This document shows, piece by piece, positions 1-7,136 of a DNA stretch of 22,020 bases (its first letter is position 1; every line of letters starts with the position of its first letter). The DNA comes from UBA6016 sp964568395 (GTDB lineage Bacteria > Campylobacterota > Campylobacteria > Campylobacterales > UBA6016): assembly GCA_964568395.1 (NCBI GenBank), contig CAZMPN010000024.1:1-22020 (forward strand). The letters run 5' to 3'. Both the position numbers and the translations under genes were made by a program. The notes below the pieces were generated by a model. It did not search any database. It was not told where the DNA came from and worked only from the letters and a program-made list of their open reading frames with translations.

Positions 1-10
1 AGAGAGCGAA

Positions 11-39
11 ATTCTACATTTTTTTTTCTTTTTTGTCAA
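11..39 (-). promoter_or_regulatory. Near-consensus sigma70 promoter reading out of the window
   Basis: Read on the minus strand, TTGACA lies at 39-34 and TAGAAT at 16-11, with a 17-base A-rich spacer. That is 6/6 and 5/6 matches to the sigma70 consensus at optimal spacing. Campylobacterota promoters usually lack a recognisable -35 box, so a full one is uncommon and tends to mark strongly expressed genes. It sits just after the stop of the propeller gene and would drive a transcript starting at about the first bases of the window and running to its left. Not confirmed by any downstream gene, which is outside the window. Confidence 0.6.
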
Positions 40-43
40 TACT

Positions 44-1300
44 TCAAAGTTTATTTTTAAATTTTTCGTATAGTTTTGTCATTTTGAAGTAGTTGTTTTT
101 TTGGAAAATAGACTTTGCGAGCTCAAAGTTTGAGCGCTCGAGCGCGTATTTTAGCTTTGGAAATTCGTCAAACTGCTTGAATAGCGTCTGGAGTATCAGT
201 CTTTTTTCGCCTATTTGCATGTAGCTTGCGCTCATTTTTTTTGCGGCGTCCATTTTGCCTTCTTCTATATTGCTGATTATGTCTTGCAGGCTCATCTGCC
301 ACGCCTCTTCAAGTATGGAGAAGTTGTCGTCTTGTCTCAAAAACGGATTGTCTTCTACCAGCGCGTATGCTTCACCGAAGTTGCCGCTCATGATTAGGTT
401 TTCAAGCTCTTTGTTGTCGGAGTCTAGTTCATATAGGCTTATGCTGCCGTCAAGACAGCCGACCACCAGCCCTTTTTCTCCGAATACGTCCATCGCCGAC
501 ACTACTGTAGGATTTTTGATAAAACTTTCGCTGAGCTCTTCATAGTTTTTTGCGGACAGTAGTTTGATATTTCGCTCTCTTCCGCAGATATATATATGTC
601 CGTCGACTACGGCAAAGGCCGATACCCCATCGTTAAGTTTTTTCGGGTTTGCTACCGTTTTTTGGGTAAACGCGTCGAAAATGAGTATCTGCCCGTCTCT
701 ATAAAATACTGCGAGTTCCCTCTCGTCCAAAAACTCCATTCTCACTATCGGCTCTTCGAAGCCGGTCATCATGATATAGTTTTCGCTATCGGAAAACTTA
801 TGGATCCTTATTTCATTGTCAAAGGATGCTATTGCGACATATTTATTATTCGGATCGAACGCAAAGGCGGAGACGAAATCGCTCCTAATAGAGTAGGGAC
901 CGCTCGCTTTTTTGGTCTCAAAATCGAATATAAAGCTTTTGCCGTCCATTCCCCCGCTGGCTAGCTTTTGTGCGTGCGGCGAGAATTCGAGCGAATATAC
1001 TTCTGCGGTATGGAGTTTTGCCGCCTCCATCACCTTTTTTTTAGCTTGTATATCCCAAAGCTCGTATTTCGGCTGCCCTTTTATGGCGCATGCGAGGTAT
1101 CTCCCGTCTCTTGAGATGTCGTATCCGTTCGTGTATCTAAAAAAATCCGAACCGGGGACGTTAAACTCCCACATTTGGGCGAGCAGTTCCGCGTCCAGCA
1201 CGGTAACTTGCCCATTCTCCGTCAACGCTATAATTTTGTCTTTGCTTACTTTTAGCTTTACTATTGCCGCATTTAACGTAACGCTTTTGTGTGCCTTCAA
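44..1300 (-). CDS. WD40-type beta-propeller protein with C-terminal helical repeats
   Basis: A 418-residue protein without signal peptide or membrane segment, so probably cytoplasmic. Residues 1-295 show WD40-like blades: repeated stretches ending in patterns such as YELWD, SFIFD, IRIHKF and ISLYEL, with turns such as HTAEVYSLEFSPHAQKLASG. Residues 297-418 are predicted helical and contain three similar units (around SGNFGEAYALV, EEGKMDAAKKM and ERSNFELAKSIF), resembling an alpha-solenoid. WD40 propellers are generally protein-interaction scaffolds; no enzyme motif is visible. The gene starts with ATG 21 bases after the Cache-like membrane protein gene, which suggests one operon and a possible physical link with that protein. 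Exact function is unknown to me. Confidence 0.8.
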   Translation of the reverse strand: MKAHKSVTLNAAIVKLKVSKDKIIALTENGQVTVLDAELLAQMWEFNVPGSDFFRYTNGYDISRDGRYLACAIKGQPKYELWDIQAKKKVMEAAKLHTAEVYSLEFSPHAQKLASGGMDGKSFIFDFETKKASGPYSIRSDFVSAFAFDPNNKYVAIASFDNEIRIHKFSDSENYIMMTGFEEPIVRMEFLDERELAVFYRDGQILIFDAFTQKTVANPKKLNDGVSAFAVVDGHIYICGRERNIKLLSAKNYEELSESFIKNPTVVSAMDVFGEKGLVVGCLDGSISLYELDSDNKELENLIMSGNFGEAYALVEDNPFLRQDDNFSILEEAWQMSLQDIISNIEEGKMDAAKKMSASYMQIGEKRLILQTLFKQFDEFPKLKYALERSNFELAKSIFQKNNYFKMTKLYEKFKNKL

Positions 1301-1321
1301 ATATCCGCCTTCAAAATTATT

Positions 1322-2194
1322 TTATTCACAGTTGCTGTCCTTGGTAAACTTGTTGAATACACCGAGCCCGACTATCATGATGGTTGCGCCCAAAATCAGA
1401 TAAAACGCATATTGTATCGCTTCGTAGTGCTTGCCGTCTATGACTATTTTAAAAACCACCATAAGGGACTCTATCGATAGCGCGATTATGATCGAAACTA
1501 GAAATTTGCCTAGTATACTATATTGTGATAGCTGACACGCCGTAGAATCTTTGAATAGCACCTCGTGGGATATGATGGTTTTTGCCAGATCGTGTATGGC
1601 GAGGCCAAGGGTGATAGCTATGATGGACTTGAAGATCTCGTGCAGCATCTCCTCTGAGTTGGAGGTATTAAAAAGAAAAACAAAGGCGTACGCTCCGTAC
1701 AAAATCAAGAATATGGACACTATCGATAGCAGATAACCTCCCAGCGCATATATATATTTGTTGAAGGTGTCAAACTTCTTATTCCTCTCCACTAGCCGCA
1801 ACTCTTCTAGCAGCATAAGCAGGTCGATGTCAAATATGACATACCCCTTTTCTATCTTTTTGACCACCGTTACGCTCGGTTTGCCCGTTTTGTAATGGAT
1901 ATACGGATTGCTGACGTAGATGTTTTTGTTTTGCATCTGCAGATTGGCGAAATAGCGCTCTTTGTTCGCTCCTATTCTGGTCTCGTCCAGCTTGTTTTTT
2001 GGATAGTAGCTCGGAGTGACCTGCCTGTAGGCCGAATCAACGAGATATATCGCCTCCAAGGAAGCCAGGTTTTTGAACGCCGATTTTATATTTGTTTCGT
2101 CCGAACACTCCAGGGAGTTGTTCTCTATCGTAGTCGATAGAAAATTTTCTATCGCATCCGAATGTTTTTTGAACAGTACAACCAGCTCTTTCAT
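1322..2194 (-). CDS. Cache/PDC-sensor-like membrane protein
   Basis: A 290-residue protein. Residues 1-140 resemble a Cache/PDC sensory domain: AIYLVDSAYRQVTPSYY, then RYFANLQMQNKNIYVSNPYI and a strand PSVTVVKKI. Residues 146-175 form a clear membrane segment, followed by a weaker one at about 187-205 and two more at 229-252 and 260-280. There is no membrane segment or signal peptide before the sensor part, so its side of the membrane is uncertain; canonical Cache domains are extracytoplasmic and flanked by helices. No kinase, MCP or GGDEF output domain is present. The ATG start has a good ribosome site (AGGAG, 7 bases upstream). It is first in a two-gene unit with the propeller protein. Signal and partner are not identifiable. 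Confidence 0.75.
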   Translation of the reverse strand: MKELVVLFKKHSDAIENFLSTTIENNSLECSDETNIKSAFKNLASLEAIYLVDSAYRQVTPSYYPKNKLDETRIGANKERYFANLQMQNKNIYVSNPYIHYKTGKPSVTVVKKIEKGYVIFDIDLLMLLEELRLVERNKKFDTFNKYIYALGGYLLSIVSIFLILYGAYAFVFLFNTSNSEEMLHEIFKSIIAITLGLAIHDLAKTIISHEVLFKDSTACQLSQYSILGKFLVSIIIALSIESLMVVFKIVIDGKHYEAIQYAFYLILGATIMIVGLGVFNKFTKDSNCE

Positions 2195-2243
2195 TTTTAA
2201 GCTCCTGCCGTGTGTACGTTATTTATGTCATTAGTTTACCACT

Positions 2244-2292
2244 AATATCGCTATTTTATTCCGTTTTTTAAATTTTCGATGCTTATATTATA
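2244..2292 (-). promoter_or_regulatory. Candidate promoters for the sensor-propeller operon
   Basis: The 162-base divergent region 2195-2356 holds two minus-strand candidates. One is TATAAT at 2292-2287 without a good -35. The other resembles a sigma28 site: TAAAAAAC at 2270-2263 and AGCGATAT (with the CGATAT core) at 2252-2245, separated by 10 bases, one less than the usual 11. In an A+T-rich stretch both may be chance. On the plus strand, in front of aspS, only weak -10-like strings are visible. Confidence 0.3.
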
Positions 2293-2356
2293 AAAAAGGG
2301 GCGTTAAGGGGATAATTGATAAAATTCCGCCTAAAATTTTGGCTTAAGGAAAAGGT

Positions 2357-4105
2357 TTGAGAACCCATTATTGCGGTGAAGTGACTGCCGAAGAGATAGG
2401 AAAAGAGATAACGGTATGCGGCTGGGTAAACAGCTACCGCGACCACGGCGAACTAGTATTTATAGATTTGAGAGACAAAAGCGGGCTTGTGCAGCTGGTA
2501 TGCGACCCAAAAGATAGCGCATCGGCGCATAAGGTGGCCAGCGAAGTAAGAGACGAATTCGTCCTGATAGCGAAAGGAAAAGTGCGAAAAAGAGGCGAAG
2601 GCCTTGAAAATCCGAAGCTAAAAACAGGTGCGCTAGAGATAGTGGTAACAGACCTGATTATAGAAAACAGATCTCCGACGCCTCCGTTCCAGATAGGCGA
2701 CGACAAGGTAAACGAAGAGCTTAAACTAAAGTACAGATTTTTGGAGCTTAGGGATCCAAAACACCTAAACAACTTTATCACACGCTCAAAAGTAACGGTG
2801 GCCATCAGAAACTTCTTCGACCAAAACGGCTTTTTGGAGGTCGAGACCCCGATACTGACCAAGTCCACTCCGGAAGGAGCAAGGGATTATCTGGTTCCTA
2901 GCCGTGTCCATCCCGGGGAATTCTTTGCTTTGCCTCAATCTCCGCAGCTATTCAAACAGCTTCTTATGGTTTCCGGCTTCGACAGGTATTTCCAGGTGGC
3001 AAGATGCTTCAGGGACGAAGACCTAAGATCAGATAGGCAACCTGAGTTTACGCAAGTGGACGTCGAGATGAGCTTTTGCAGCGACGAAGACGTGATGGCT
3101 ATGGCCGAGGGCGCTTTATCTGCCGGGTTTGCCGCGGCCGGAATAGACGTTAAACCTCCTTTTAGAAGAATGAAATACTCGGAGGCTATGGAGAAATACG
3201 GCTCGGATAAGCCGGATATAAGATATGCCCTTCCTTTGACCGACGTAATCGACCTATTTGAAAAGACCGAGCTGAAAGTATTTGCCGAAATAGCAAAAAT
3301 GCCGCACGTCAACAGAATAAAAGCTCTAAACGTAGAAGGAGGCGAGAAGCTAACCAGAAAAGAGATAGACTCGCTGACGGAATTTGTCGCAAAATTCGGC
3401 GCAAAAGGCCTCGCTTGGCTAAAAGTAAAAGAAGACCTCACGCTGCAAGGACCTATCGAGAAATTCCTAAGCGACGCCGAAAAATCTGAGCTTGTAGCTA
3501 GACTTGGCTCAAAAGCCGGGGATCTCATATTCTTCGGCGCAGGCAAAAAGGCTACGGTTTTGGAATATATGGGCAGGCTAAGACAAGAAGTCGCTAAACT
3601 GATGGGTATGATCGACGAAAACAGATATGAGTTTTTGTGGGTTGTGGATTTCCCGATGTTCGAAGTTGAAGAGGGTAAGGTAAAGGCGCTCCACCATCCG
3701 TTTACTATGCCTAGGACGCTTGACGACGAAAATCTAGAAAACATCGAATCGGTAGCTTACGATATCGTGCTAAACGGTTATGAGATAGGCGGCGGCAGCA
3801 TCAGGATACATAAAGAAGAGATGCAAAAAGAGGTGTTTAGACTGCTTGGCATCGGCGAGGAAGAGGCGAAAGAAAAATTCGGCTTTCTTCTGGACGCCCT
3901 CAAGTTCGGCGCGCCTCCGCACGGCGGTTTCGCGCTAGGCCTTGATAGGCTACTTATGCTTATCACGAAAAGTGAAAGTATCAGGGACGTTATCGCATTC
4001 CCTAAAACACAAAAAGCGCAGTGTCTTATGACATCGGCGCCGAGCCCTGTGGATGATGCTCAACTAAAAGAGCTATCAATCAGGGTAAGCAAAATAGAGA
4101 GTTGA
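2357..4105 (+). CDS. aspS: Aspartyl-tRNA synthetase, probably non-discriminating (Asp/Asn)
   Basis: A 582-residue class IIb synthetase charging tRNA-Asp and probably tRNA-Asn with aspartate. The N-terminal OB-fold anticodon domain (about 1-110) is followed by the catalytic domain with QSPQLFKQLLM, the motif 2 region FQVARCFRDEDLRSDRQPEF and motif 3 GLDRLL near the end, with the bacterial GAD insertion in the middle (about 290-410). The segment LENPKL (83-88) has leucine at both positions that, as I recall, are L81 and L86 in the H. pylori enzyme and N/M in the discriminating E. coli enzyme. That predicts Asp-tRNA-Asn formation, needing GatCAB amidotransferase elsewhere. The start is TTG with AAGGA 6 bases upstream. 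The stop overlaps the next gene in TTGA. Confidence 0.97.
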   Translation: MRTHYCGEVTAEEIGKEITVCGWVNSYRDHGELVFIDLRDKSGLVQLVCDPKDSASAHKVASEVRDEFVLIAKGKVRKRGEGLENPKLKTGALEIVVTDLIIENRSPTPPFQIGDDKVNEELKLKYRFLELRDPKHLNNFITRSKVTVAIRNFFDQNGFLEVETPILTKSTPEGARDYLVPSRVHPGEFFALPQSPQLFKQLLMVSGFDRYFQVARCFRDEDLRSDRQPEFTQVDVEMSFCSDEDVMAMAEGALSAGFAAAGIDVKPPFRRMKYSEAMEKYGSDKPDIRYALPLTDVIDLFEKTELKVFAEIAKMPHVNRIKALNVEGGEKLTRKEIDSLTEFVAKFGAKGLAWLKVKEDLTLQGPIEKFLSDAEKSELVARLGSKAGDLIFFGAGKKATVLEYMGRLRQEVAKLMGMIDENRYEFLWVVDFPMFEVEEGKVKALHHPFTMPRTLDDENLENIESVAYDIVLNGYEIGGGSIRIHKEEMQKEVFRLLGIGEEEAKEKFGFLLDALKFGAPPHGGFALGLDRLLMLITKSESIRDVIAFPKTQKAQCLMTSAPSPVDDAQLKELSIRVSKIES

Positions 4106-4335
4106 AGCTAGTAGATACAAAGCCCGGAGATATCGTGGAAATAGAAGAGTTTCTTGCCCCTTTCTGCGATGTCGAGACGCGTATCTGCTCCATGGGCGTA
4201 AATAGAGGCGAAGTGGCAAGGGTGGTATCAAACTCTTTTTTGAGCCCCGTACTTCTTGATATAGGCGGTGCTAAAATCGCTATTTCCAAAACGGAAGCAA
4301 AAAAAATAAAAGTCAAACTTATAAGGAGAGGATAA
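4102..4335 (+). CDS. Small FeoA-like (SH3-like) protein
   Basis: A 77-residue protein with the features of the FeoA family SH3-like fold: a first strand with PGDIVEI, a central MGVNRGEVARVV that resembles the family's LG(I/L)xxGxxVxVV, and a late ISKTEAKKI strand pair. FeoA proteins act in the cytoplasm with the ferrous-iron transporter FeoB, but free-standing FeoA-like proteins without feoB nearby, as here, have uncertain roles. The TTG start shares TTGA with the aspS stop, so it is probably translated by coupling to aspS. adk follows 4 bases downstream. An iron role is an inference from the fold only. Confidence 0.75.
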   Translation: MKLVDTKPGDIVEIEEFLAPFCDVETRICSMGVNRGEVARVVSNSFLSPVLLDIGGAKIAISKTEAKKIKVKLIRRG

Positions 4336-4339
4336 GTAA

Positions 4340-4912
4340 ATGAAAAAACTATTTTTGATCATCGGGGCGCCAGGCAGCGGCAAAACTACCGACGCAAGCA
4401 TCATCGCAAAAAACAACGAAGCGGCTATAGCGCACTACTCAACGGGAGACCTTCTAAGAGAAGAGGTGGCGAGCGGTTCCGAGCTTGGTCAAACAATCGA
4501 CGGCTTCGTATCAAAAGGAAATCTTGTTCCGCTTGAGATTGTTATCAATACGGTCGTAAAAGCGATCAAAACAAGCCCTAAAAACGTAGTCCTAATAGAC
4601 GGTTTCCCAAGAAGCGTAGAGCAGATGGAAAAACTTGACGAAGTTCTGTCCGGCGAGAGCGAAGTGGAACTTACAAACGTAATCGAAGTAATGGTTAGCG
4701 AAGAGGTTGCCAGAGACAGAGTTCTTGGACGCGCAAGAGGCGCCGACGATAACGTCGAAGTGTTCAACAATAGAATGAAGGTCTTCATGGAGCCGCTTGA
4801 GGCGATTAGAAGCTTCTACGGCAAAAAAGGCGTATATCATACCATAAATGCGGAGAGAACTATCGAAGAGATAGTGGCCGATATGGAAGCCTTCGTTAAA
4901 TCAAAAATCTAA
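4340..4912 (+). CDS. adk: Adenylate kinase
   Basis: A 190-residue enzyme interconverting ATP+AMP and 2 ADP in the cytoplasm. The P-loop GAPGSGKT is at residues 9-16. The AMP-binding part has YSTGDLLREE, and LIDGFPRSVEQM is the usual second signature. The stretch RARGADDNVEVFNNRMKVF shows a short LID without the zinc-binding cysteines of longer enzymes, explaining the length near 190 rather than 215. The ATG is preceded by AAGGAGAGG. It follows the FeoA-like gene by 4 bases, so both are probably co-transcribed with aspS. Confidence 0.95.
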   Translation: MKKLFLIIGAPGSGKTTDASIIAKNNEAAIAHYSTGDLLREEVASGSELGQTIDGFVSKGNLVPLEIVINTVVKAIKTSPKNVVLIDGFPRSVEQMEKLDEVLSGESEVELTNVIEVMVSEEVARDRVLGRARGADDNVEVFNNRMKVFMEPLEAIRSFYGKKGVYHTINAERTIEEIVADMEAFVKSKI

Positions 4913-4927
4913 TCTAATCGACGCTAT

Positions 4928-4964
4928 TTTCGCCGCTATCTGCGGCGAAACCTTTGCCTAAAGG
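4928..4964 (+). promoter_or_regulatory. Two hairpins between adk and the CinA-like gene, second one covering the ribosome site
   Basis: TTTCGCCGC (4928-4936) and GCGGCGAAA (4942-4950) form a perfect 9-base-pair stem with loop TATCT. It lacks a U-tract afterwards, so it is more likely an RNA 3'-end protector or pause site than a strong terminator. Directly after it CCTTT (4951-4955) can pair with AAAGG (4960-4964), which is the ribosome-binding site of the ATG at 4971. The pairing would lower translation unless opened. Confidence 0.55.
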
Positions 4965-4970
4965 TATTTT

Positions 4971-5717
4971 ATGAACTTCTACGCTTGCATTATAGGCACC
5001 GAACTACTGAACGGCCGCCGAAAAGACTCCCATTTTGAATTTTTGTTGAGCGAACTGCTAAAACGCGGACACGAGCTAAAAGCCAGCTTTATAATCAAAG
5101 ACGAACCCTCGTTCATAGCCGATATTTTTGAGCTGATAAAAAAAGACGAAGAGTCCATCATGTTCTGCTTCGGCGGAATAGGCGCAACACCCGACGACTA
5201 TACGAGGGAGGTAGCCGCAAGAGTATTTACTGAAGGCGGGATGGAGCATAACCAAACGGTGGTGGATATCATAGTGGCTAGGATGGGAGAGAGGGCTTAT
5301 CCCGACAGGATTAACATGGCTTACCTGCCAAAGGGCGCCGGACTTTTATCGAATCCGGTCAACCAGATCCCTGGTTTTTACCTAGAGAAAAGGTTTTTCT
5401 TTATGCCTGGTTTCCCGCAAATGGCTCAGCCGATGATCGTGGAGGCTCTCGATAAATTTTACGTAGAGGCTGCGCCAAAGTTTAAAAAGACCTTTACCGC
5501 TTTTTGTTCGGAAGGGGATATCGTAGATATTATGCGCACGCTTCCGCCTTCCGTGGAGTTTTCAAGCCTGCCGATTATGGATGGAGAAAAAAGGGCGACG
5601 GAGATATATTTGGCGTCGCCTAGCTCCTGTGTCGTAGAGGATGTTTACGAACATTTTGTGACGTTGACCGAAAAAAAAGGCTTCAAGTGGCGGGACGGCG
5701 GCTATTTTGATGCGTAA
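4971..5717 (+). CDS. CinA N-terminal/MoCF-domain (molybdopterin-binding-like) protein
   Basis: A 248-residue protein of the CinA N-terminal family (COG1058-like). The MoaB/Mog-type domain occupies about residues 1-170, with IGTELLNGRRKDSH at the start, then FCFGGIGATPDDYTREVAAR, which carries the GGxGxTxDD motif. FFFMPGFPQMAQPM continues the typical family pattern. The nicotinamide-nucleotide amidohydrolase domain of full-length CinA is missing, so annotation as a competence-damage protein would be misleading. Family members bind nucleotide-like or pterin ligands; the actual ligand here is unknown. It lies 58 bases after adk and its stop overlaps the yidD start region. Confidence 0.85.
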   Translation: MNFYACIIGTELLNGRRKDSHFEFLLSELLKRGHELKASFIIKDEPSFIADIFELIKKDEESIMFCFGGIGATPDDYTREVAARVFTEGGMEHNQTVVDIIVARMGERAYPDRINMAYLPKGAGLLSNPVNQIPGFYLEKRFFFMPGFPQMAQPMIVEALDKFYVEAAPKFKKTFTAFCSEGDIVDIMRTLPPSVEFSSLPIMDGEKRATEIYLASPSSCVVEDVYEHFVTLTEKKGFKWRDGGYFDA

Positions 5718-6036
5718 AATCGCTATCGCATTCGTTCGCTTCTATCAGAAGTTCGTATCGCCGGTCACCGTCGGCTCTTGCAGATACTATCCAAGCTGCA
5801 GCGAATACGCCATTTGGCAGTTTGAGACAAACGGGTTTTTAAGGGCGCTTTTCGCATCCGTCTTGCGCGTACTCAGATGCAACAAGCTCTTTCCAGGCGG
5901 CATAGAGTATCCGAAAATAAAGCTTTCTTTGCCGAAATACTCCCTTAAAAAAGAAGAGGCGCAAAAAAATATTAAGTACTTCTTTGTGCCAAAAGACGGC
6001 GGTTACGTCTGCATAAAGGCTTGGAAGGCTAGCTAA
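5710..6036 (+). CDS. yidD: Membrane protein insertion efficiency factor YidD
   Basis: A 108-residue protein with the YidD hallmark: RFYQKFVSP, then SCRYYPSCSEYA with conserved cysteines, a helical stretch and RCNKLFPGGIEYP. YidD is a small membrane-associated protein that aids YidC/Sec-dependent insertion of inner-membrane proteins. The roughly 35 residues after the family core are an extension beyond the usual 70-80 residues. The ATG at 5710 overlaps the preceding stop by 8 bases; a TTG at 5707 is an alternative adding one residue. The usual rpmH-rnpA-yidC neighbours are absent here. Its 3' end overlaps that of convergent hemW by 8 bases. Confidence 0.92.
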   Translation: MRKIAIAFVRFYQKFVSPVTVGSCRYYPSCSEYAIWQFETNGFLRALFASVLRVLRCNKLFPGGIEYPKIKLSLPKYSLKKEEAQKNIKYFFVPKDGGYVCIKAWKAS

Positions 6037-7066
6037 GTCTCGCAGCTATCTCGTCCGCCAAAAAGAAGTCGTTGCAATATACGATACCGCCGTCCATACT
6101 TACAAACCCCTCATCTATCAGTGCCCGCAGAGTCTCTTTGTCGTTTATTATCGCCGCGTCTACGCCTGCTTTGGAGCGAAGCCCGAGCAGTATCTTCTCT
6201 ACCCTTATATCCTCTTCGCTTAGCTCTTCGCGCTCTTTTTCCAACGGCTTCCCGATGTACTCTTCTATGTTTTTTAGGGGGGCGTATCTTGCGGCTCCGT
6301 CAAAACCGACGGCGCCCGCACCGACGCCTATATATGGCTTGTATTCCCAGTATCCGAAGTTGTGCCTCGATCTTCTTTTGCCGAAACTGGCCACTTCGTA
6401 GTGTTCAAATCCGGCCGCCGTGAAACTCTGCGCTACGAGTCTGGCGGCGTTTTCGTCATACCTGCTTTTTGCGCCCTTTCGTTCAAACGGCGTATTCTCC
6501 TCTATCGTGAGCGAGTATGCGGATAGGTGCGCAGGGGAGAGAGCCAGAAAAGCGTCTATTTCTCGTTCCAAAAAAGCTTCGTCGTCAAACTTCGTGTCGT
6601 ACATAAAATCTAGAGAGATATTTTCAAAACCTGCCTTTATTGATGCGTCATATGCCGTAAGCGCGGCTTTTTTGTCGTGTACTCTTGATAAGAATAAAAG
6701 CTTCTCATCGCTCAGGCTCTGTATTCCTAGGCTAAGTCTGTTCGCCCCCATCGATAGGAGCGCTTTTGCCTTTTCTTCGTTCCAGCTGGACGGATTCGCC
6801 TCTACTGTTATTTCGGTTTTGGAATTGATATGGGATGAGAGTTTTTCAAATATTTTTCCAAAATCTTTTACGCCTAGTATGGACGGAGTGCCGCCGCCAA
6901 AATAGACGCTTTCGAATATCTGTTTTTTTGAACCGCTTAATTCATTTTCCAGCTGAACCAAAAGCGCATCTACATATTTCGGTATTAGCTCCTCTTTGTT
7001 TGAAAAGGTGTTAAAGGCGCAATAGCCGCATCTTTTTTCACAAAAAGGTATGTGTAAATAAAGCAG
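6029..7066 (-). CDS. hemW: HemW-like radical SAM protein, apparent CTG start
   Basis: A protein of the HemN/HemW family, 345 residues if it starts at CTG 7066-7064. With that start, HIPFCEKRCGYCAF gives the CxxxCxxC iron-sulfur motif (C9, C13, C16), followed by YFGGGTPSIL and a C-terminal HemN region. HemW is a heme chaperone rather than a true coproporphyrinogen dehydrogenase. The first conventional start in frame, GTG at 6961, would remove the whole cluster motif. Between an in-frame TAA (7072-7070) and the motif there is no ATG, GTG or TTG. CTG has AAGGA placed 7 bases upstream. A sequencing error in the A-rich run is the alternative. The gene itself is clear, the start less so. Confidence 0.88.
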   Translation of the reverse strand: MLYLHIPFCEKRCGYCAFNTFSNKEELIPKYVDALLVQLENELSGSKKQIFESVYFGGGTPSILGVKDFGKIFEKLSSHINSKTEITVEANPSSWNEEKAKALLSMGANRLSLGIQSLSDEKLLFLSRVHDKKAALTAYDASIKAGFENISLDFMYDTKFDDEAFLEREIDAFLALSPAHLSAYSLTIEENTPFERKGAKSRYDENAARLVAQSFTAAGFEHYEVASFGKRRSRHNFGYWEYKPYIGVGAGAVGFDGAARYAPLKNIEEYIGKPLEKEREELSEEDIRVEKILLGLRSKAGVDAAIINDKETLRALIDEGFVSMDGGIVYCNDFFLADEIAARLS

Positions 7067-7088
7067 TTTTTATCCTTTTTTTGTTAGC

Positions 7089-7094
7089 ATTGTA
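7089..7094 (-). promoter_or_regulatory. Candidate -10 element for hemW
   Basis: Minus strand TACAAT (5/6 to the sigma70 -10) lies 22 bases before the CTG start codon. A transcript would begin near 7082 and carry a leader of about 15 bases containing AAGGA. This excludes the in-frame ATG at 7090-7088, which would be upstream of the transcript start and is followed by a stop after six codons. No convincing -35 is visible. Confidence 0.4.
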
Positions 7095-7136
7095 GCCAGA
7101 ATTGGCTCGTTTTTACGAAACTATGAAGAGTGGCAT

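Noticed and set aside
2434..3744. Long antisense frames opposite aspS, and similar ones opposite lysC, folP, ligA, uvrC and the kinase genes
   Set aside because: They are serine/leucine-rich shadows of well-conserved genes, have no ribosome sites and resemble no family.
6029..6961. HemW starting at GTG 6961
   Set aside because: It would lose the CxxxCxxC cluster motif encoded in frame just upstream, so the longer CTG-started form is preferred.
7070..7090. In-frame ATG at 7090 as hemW start
   Set aside because: Only six codons before TAA, and it lies next to the probable -10 box, upstream of the transcript start.
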